Part shown: positions 61,187 to 64,000 of the stretch, piece after piece
How positions within the stretch are numbered: position 1 is the stretch's first letter
How the letters are laid out: each line of letters begins with the position of its first letter
NCBI GenBank assembly: GCA_021156105.1
Contig: JAJNBD010000011.1
Coordinates: 85,088 to 149,087, forward strand
DNA from: Gammaproteobacteria bacterium
GTDB lineage: Bacteria; Pseudomonadota; Gammaproteobacteria; CAISUE01
DNA: 64,000 nt
Reading direction: 5' to 3'
Program-made: the position numbers and the translations under genes
The notes under the pieces: generated by a model
Seen by the model: only the letters and a program-made list of their open reading frames with translations
Told to the model about the DNA's origin: nothing
Databases searched by the model: none

Positions 61187-61960
61187 GTGTTTTTCATTAT
61201 TATTATTTCAAGCTTTTTAGCGTCTTTATTGACGTTATTTTCTGGGTTTGGCTTAGGCACCTTATTAATGCCTGTGATTGCCATATTTTTCCCTGTTCCG
61301 GTTGCCATTGCCATTACTGCTTTTGTGCATTTACTAAATAATCTTTTTAAGCTGATTCTATTAAAAAATCATATCGATTGGCATATCACCCTGAAATTTG
61401 GCTTGCCAGCGCTACTTGCCACAATACCAGGCGCCGCACTGCTAAGTTATTTATCCGCTCTTGCTCCTTTAAAATCTTATGTTATTTTTCATCTGACAGC
61501 GACTATTTCGCCTGTTAAAATCACCGCGGGTATCTTATTACTAATTTTTGCTACTATAGAACTTTACGGTGCGGGAAAAAGTCTTATCTTAAATCCGAAG
61601 TGGTTACCGGCTGGTGGCATATTGAGTGGCTTTTTTGGTGGATTATCCGGCCAGCAAGGCGCTTTTCGCACATCTTTTTTATTGCACGCGGGAGTTAGCA
61701 AAGAAGTTTTTGTTGGTACGAATGCTGCAATTGCAAGTTTAGTTGACATCCCTCGCTTATTTCTCTATGTTACAATTTTTCATCATTTACTAGACACCAA
61801 CCTTAAATCTTCTTTACTAATTGCTGCTGCTGTTGCCGCATTCGTGGGTTCAATCCTAGGCGTGATCGGTTTAAAGAAAACAACTTTTACATTACTGCAA
61901 TACTGGGTAACAATATTTCTCTATCTACTCAGTATATTGCTTTTACTTGGTATTATTTAA
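61187..61960 (+). CDS. TauE/SafE (TSUP) family permease
   Basis: A 257-residue inner-membrane protein with about eight helices. It starts at GTG with AAGGG about 9 nt upstream. The first repeat opens LLTLFSGFGLGTLLMPVIAIFFPVPVAIAITAFVHLLNN and the second has GILSGFFGGLSGQQGAFRTSFLL, the TSUP pattern. It is clearly diverged from the YfcA-like member at 50731-51498. The substrate is unknown; the family exports or imports sulfite, sulfoacetate and other anions. The downstream YdeI-like gene starts 20 bp later and may be co-transcribed. Confidence 0.82.
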   Translation: MFFIIIISSFLASLLTLFSGFGLGTLLMPVIAIFFPVPVAIAITAFVHLLNNLFKLILLKNHIDWHITLKFGLPALLATIPGAALLSYLSALAPLKSYVIFHLTATISPVKITAGILLLIFATIELYGAGKSLILNPKWLPAGGILSGFFGGLSGQQGAFRTSFLLHAGVSKEVFVGTNAAIASLVDIPRLFLYVTIFHHLLDTNLKSSLLIAAAVAAFVGSILGVIGLKKTTFTLLQYWVTIFLYLLSILLLLGII

Positions 61961-61979
61961 CTTTGTAGACATTCTATTT

Positions 61980-62555
61980 ATGAGCAAACTCCACCCTCAA
62001 GCAAAAGAAAAAATTAATACTTATATCGCTGAGTTACCAGATTTTTCCCAAAAGATTTGCGCTAAATTGCGCAGCATTATTTTAAAAGCTATTCCTCAAG
62101 TTATAGAAGACTGGAAATGGGGGCCAAATTATCAATATCCTGCAGGGAATATGATTTGCGGCTTTGGAGCATTTAAAGCTTGGGTCACCTTAACTTTCTT
62201 TAACGGCGCAAGCATGAAAGACGCAAATCAACTTTTCAATTATGGCGAAAAAAATGCACATAACCGCAGCATCAAATTTACTAGCATTGAAGAGATTGAT
62301 GAAAAAACCCTAATAAATTATTTGCAAGAAGCCATCACGATTTCCTCTAATCCTTTAGCAAAGTCCAATATCAAACCCACGCTTATCATTCCTGACGCTT
62401 TAAAGAGAGCGCTCAATAACAAGCATTTAACCAAGCAATTTGAGGCTCTACCTTACACAAAAAGAAAAGAGTATATTCAGGCAATTGAGCAAGCTAAAAA
62501 AGAAGAAACTAAAATAAACCGGATTGAAAAAATTATTGCAGCGCTAAAGCATTAA
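61980..62555 (+). CDS. YdeI/DUF1801-like protein
   Basis: A 191-residue cytosolic protein. The first ~115 residues match the DUF1801 (YdhG-like) fold: helix with LRSIILKAIPQVIEDWKWGPNYQYPAGNMICGFGAFKAWVTLTFFNGA. The C-terminal helices (PDALKRALNNKHLTKQFEALPYTKRKEYIQAIEQAKKEETKINRIEKIIAAL) match the YdeI/OmdA bacteriocin-protection domain. The ATG at 61980 fits the family start; an in-frame TTG 11 codons earlier overlaps the permease gene. YdeI homologues have been linked to peptide-antibiotic resistance in Salmonella; the role here is inferred. Confidence 0.8.
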   Translation: MSKLHPQAKEKINTYIAELPDFSQKICAKLRSIILKAIPQVIEDWKWGPNYQYPAGNMICGFGAFKAWVTLTFFNGASMKDANQLFNYGEKNAHNRSIKFTSIEEIDEKTLINYLQEAITISSNPLAKSNIKPTLIIPDALKRALNNKHLTKQFEALPYTKRKEYIQAIEQAKKEETKINRIEKIIAALKH

Positions 62556-62983
62556 CCTTAAACGCAAATATAATAATGCTAATTTTAGCTAAGCCATCTA
62601 GACTTTGCCATCTCTACCTTAACTAAAGCCTTGCCGCTATAAATCTTCGTCCTAAATAAAAAATTAGGATAAAGACAATTTCTAGCACATTGGTAGGCGC
62701 GTCGCTTGCACTCCTTTGCCCCTCCTACTCACGGACCTATCATTTTTTTCCAATGTAGAGGCTGAAGATAGGCTATGCTGCTATTTAAAGTCCTTGCTGA
62801 GATATTTGGCATGTATTTTGCATATCCAAAAATCGTTTATCCATTTTAAGGAGATAGAAACACTTAGCAAACCCGAGAATTTTGAGGATACATTTCAAAC
62901 CCAGCGAACCGCTCGCGGCTGAATCAGTTATCGCTGGAACTGTCAAAAATCACAGACAATTTTCTTTTAAACAGGAGCAACAT
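62556..62983. other. 428-bp gap with a fragment of a dispersed repeat
   Basis: TCGCTTGCACTCCTTTGC (62702-62719) matches TCGTTTGCACTCCTTTGC at 30381-30398 with one mismatch, so part of the MITE-like element seems to be present here. Short open frames in this gap lack ribosome binding sites and known domains. I see no other supported feature. Confidence 0.4.
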
Positions 62984-63304
62984 ATGAGTTTGGATGAAGA
63001 CAAAGATGTCGAATTAACGTTTTCAATGGAACCAGAGCTTTACCGATTACATCACCCCTTTTCAGAAATTCCTGAGCCAGGAAAAAACAAAGACTATGAT
63101 CTTCAATGCACAGTTTATTATGGCGTCACGCAAGAACAAGCCGTTGATGATTATCTAAAGCAAGAAGTGCTTGATGAGCAAATTCCTTTTTATGCAACAA
63201 CTAATGGCATGTTAGATGAGGAAAGTAATTTACGAGCGGTATTAAAAACAATACCACTCCCCCCTGCGCTAAAAAAAGAAGCTTCAGCCGTTTCAAGGCT
63301 ATAA
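62984..63304 (+). CDS. Small acidic protein of unknown function
   Basis: A 106-residue soluble, acidic protein. AGGAG sits 7 nt before ATG 62984, which decides the start although the frame is open 34 codons upstream. No domain was recognised. The middle (DLQCTVYYGVTQEQAVDDYLKQEVLDEQIPFYATTNGML) looks globular. A strong shared terminator follows at 63317-63350. Confidence 0.6.
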   Translation: MSLDEDKDVELTFSMEPELYRLHHPFSEIPEPGKNKDYDLQCTVYYGVTQEQAVDDYLKQEVLDEQIPFYATTNGMLDEESNLRAVLKTIPLPPALKKEASAVSRL

Positions 63305-63316
63305 AAGATATAACAA

Positions 63317-63350
63317 AAAAGCCCAATAATGGGATGATTATTGGGCTTTT
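63317..63350. terminator. Bidirectional intrinsic terminator
   Basis: AAAAGCCCAATAAT (63317-63330) and ATTATTGGGCTTTT (63337-63350) form a perfect 14-bp stem with a GGGATG loop. T-runs lie on the 3' side in both directions. It lies between two convergent genes, 12 bp after one and 15 bp after the other. Confidence 0.93.
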
Positions 63351-63365
63351 AACGAATAATTCTTA

Positions 63366-63941
63366 TTAAGCTGGCAGTTTACTTAAATCAATCGTGACCT
63401 TATCACCAGGCTGTAAATAACCCCACTCTTTCAAGCCTTCTGTATAAGCGTATTTCTTTCCAGCTCTTTCCAAAGTTAGTGCATTCTGGAGAACAGGATC
63501 AGAAATCCAGTCCAAATTAAAAGACTGGTTCACGGCTAAGCTTAGCTGCGAGCCAGAAAACTCTGCGTCTCGGATCTGGTATACAAACATCGGAGCAGAG
63601 TACGATTTATCTTGGCCTCGAAAGACAGGAACATATTGGACAGCAGCTTTATGATCGTCACTGCCACCTAACCTTTCAAACAAAAGGGCAACCTTTTTCA
63701 CAGAAGGATAATTTGTAGACCCTATCAACTTGTCTCCGTTTATACCAGTCGCGCTAATCCATGCACCCGCAGGCATATCATCAAACTTAAATTCATATCC
63801 AGCCCCATACCTTTCAACAAAATCTTCATTAATTCGCATTGAAGCCGGCTCACTGAGCCCCCCACTGCGCCCACCCCATTTTTCTACATTAGAGTTCTTG
63901 CATAACCTAAATTCCGAGCTCGAAATTATAAATTCCTGCAA
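63366..63941 (-). CDS. Protein of unknown function, start uncertain
   Basis: A frame of up to 191 residues without signal peptide. Directly upstream of the TTG at 63941 is an in-frame stop, so the gene starts within the window. The TTG has no ribosome binding site. The first ATG is at 63839, giving 157 residues from MRINEDFVERYGAGYEF. Protein-like sequence before that ATG (EKWGGRSGGLSEPAS) favours an earlier non-ATG start. The protein is beta-rich, mentions no known domain, and ends KVTIDLSKLPA. It is convergent with the acidic-protein gene, sharing a terminator. Confidence 0.55.
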   Translation of the reverse strand: MQEFIISSSEFRLCKNSNVEKWGGRSGGLSEPASMRINEDFVERYGAGYEFKFDDMPAGAWISATGINGDKLIGSTNYPSVKKVALLFERLGGSDDHKAAVQYVPVFRGQDKSYSAPMFVYQIRDAEFSGSQLSLAVNQSFNLDWISDPVLQNALTLERAGKKYAYTEGLKEWGYLQPGDKVTIDLSKLPA

Positions 63942-64000
63942 TTAAATTGAAGCGCAGTCCAAATCGTTTTCTGCGGTTTCGATACTTATCCGCAATAATT

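Noticed and set aside
62716..62922. 68-codon frame before the small acidic protein
   Set aside because: No ribosome binding site or domain, and it overlaps the upstream extension of the next gene.

Overview
The window looks like a chromosomal segment of a low-GC, host-associated gammaproteobacterium, most likely from the order Legionellales (Legionella/Coxiella/Berkiella/Aquicella-like). This rests on AT-rich genes of gammaproteobacterial type and an LssY-type DedA-PAP2 protein. It also rests on a PlaA/PlaC-type GDSL lipase, a carotenoid oxygenase, two F-box proteins, and two proteins ending in eukaryotic CaaX prenylation boxes. The genus is inferred and was not tested. No rRNA, tRNA, insertion sequence, prophage or CRISPR array was recognised.

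Layout. 1-9.2 kb: intergenic repeats, hotdog protein, MFS transporter, TPR protein ending CVLS, secreted HExxH protein, LssY-like protein overlapping gph, Mpo1-like protein, and a small protein ending CVML. 9.2-15.1 kb: dnaK behind a clear sigma-32-type promoter, dnaJ, a small membrane protein, greA, wecA, secB. 15.1-24.5 kb: orphan proteins, dcd, two F-box proteins, a HAD phosphatase, guaC, miaB, a K+ channel overlapping a carotenoid oxygenase. 24.5-30.2 kb: yajC-secD-secF (second sigma-32-like promoter), waaC, a DciA-like protein, an orphan. 30.5-36.3 kb: a GlnD/DUF294-like nucleotidyltransferase, a 54-aa rubredoxin, and ftsI-lipoprotein-parB on the minus strand. 36.3-43.4 kb: trxA and rho separated by two small secreted proteins, then a flavodoxin-reductase-type enzyme, FadL porin, GDSL lipase and thioesterase. 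43.5-48.3 kb: a tight minus-strand operon phhA-DAHP synthase-aroA-aroK-aroB. 48.9-53.4 kb: an unusual soluble hybrid histidine kinase, a TauE/SafE permease and kup. 53.5-60.2 kb: a 1,886-residue secreted Ig-like (BIG2) repeat protein behind an outer-membrane barrel gene. 60.5-64 kb: a Cys-tailed small protein, a second TauE/SafE permease, a YdeI-like protein and two orphans.

How it fits together. Housekeeping modules (chaperones, Sec accessory complex, shikimate pathway, division/segregation, transcription termination) alternate with single genes that look host-directed: CaaX proteins, F-box proteins, a secreted metallopeptidase candidate, a lipase and a giant adhesin-like protein. Intergenic spaces are rich in palindromic repeats of at least three families. 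One is a perfect 16-bp-arm palindrome present three times. Another is a ~104-bp MITE-like element present in two inverted copies.
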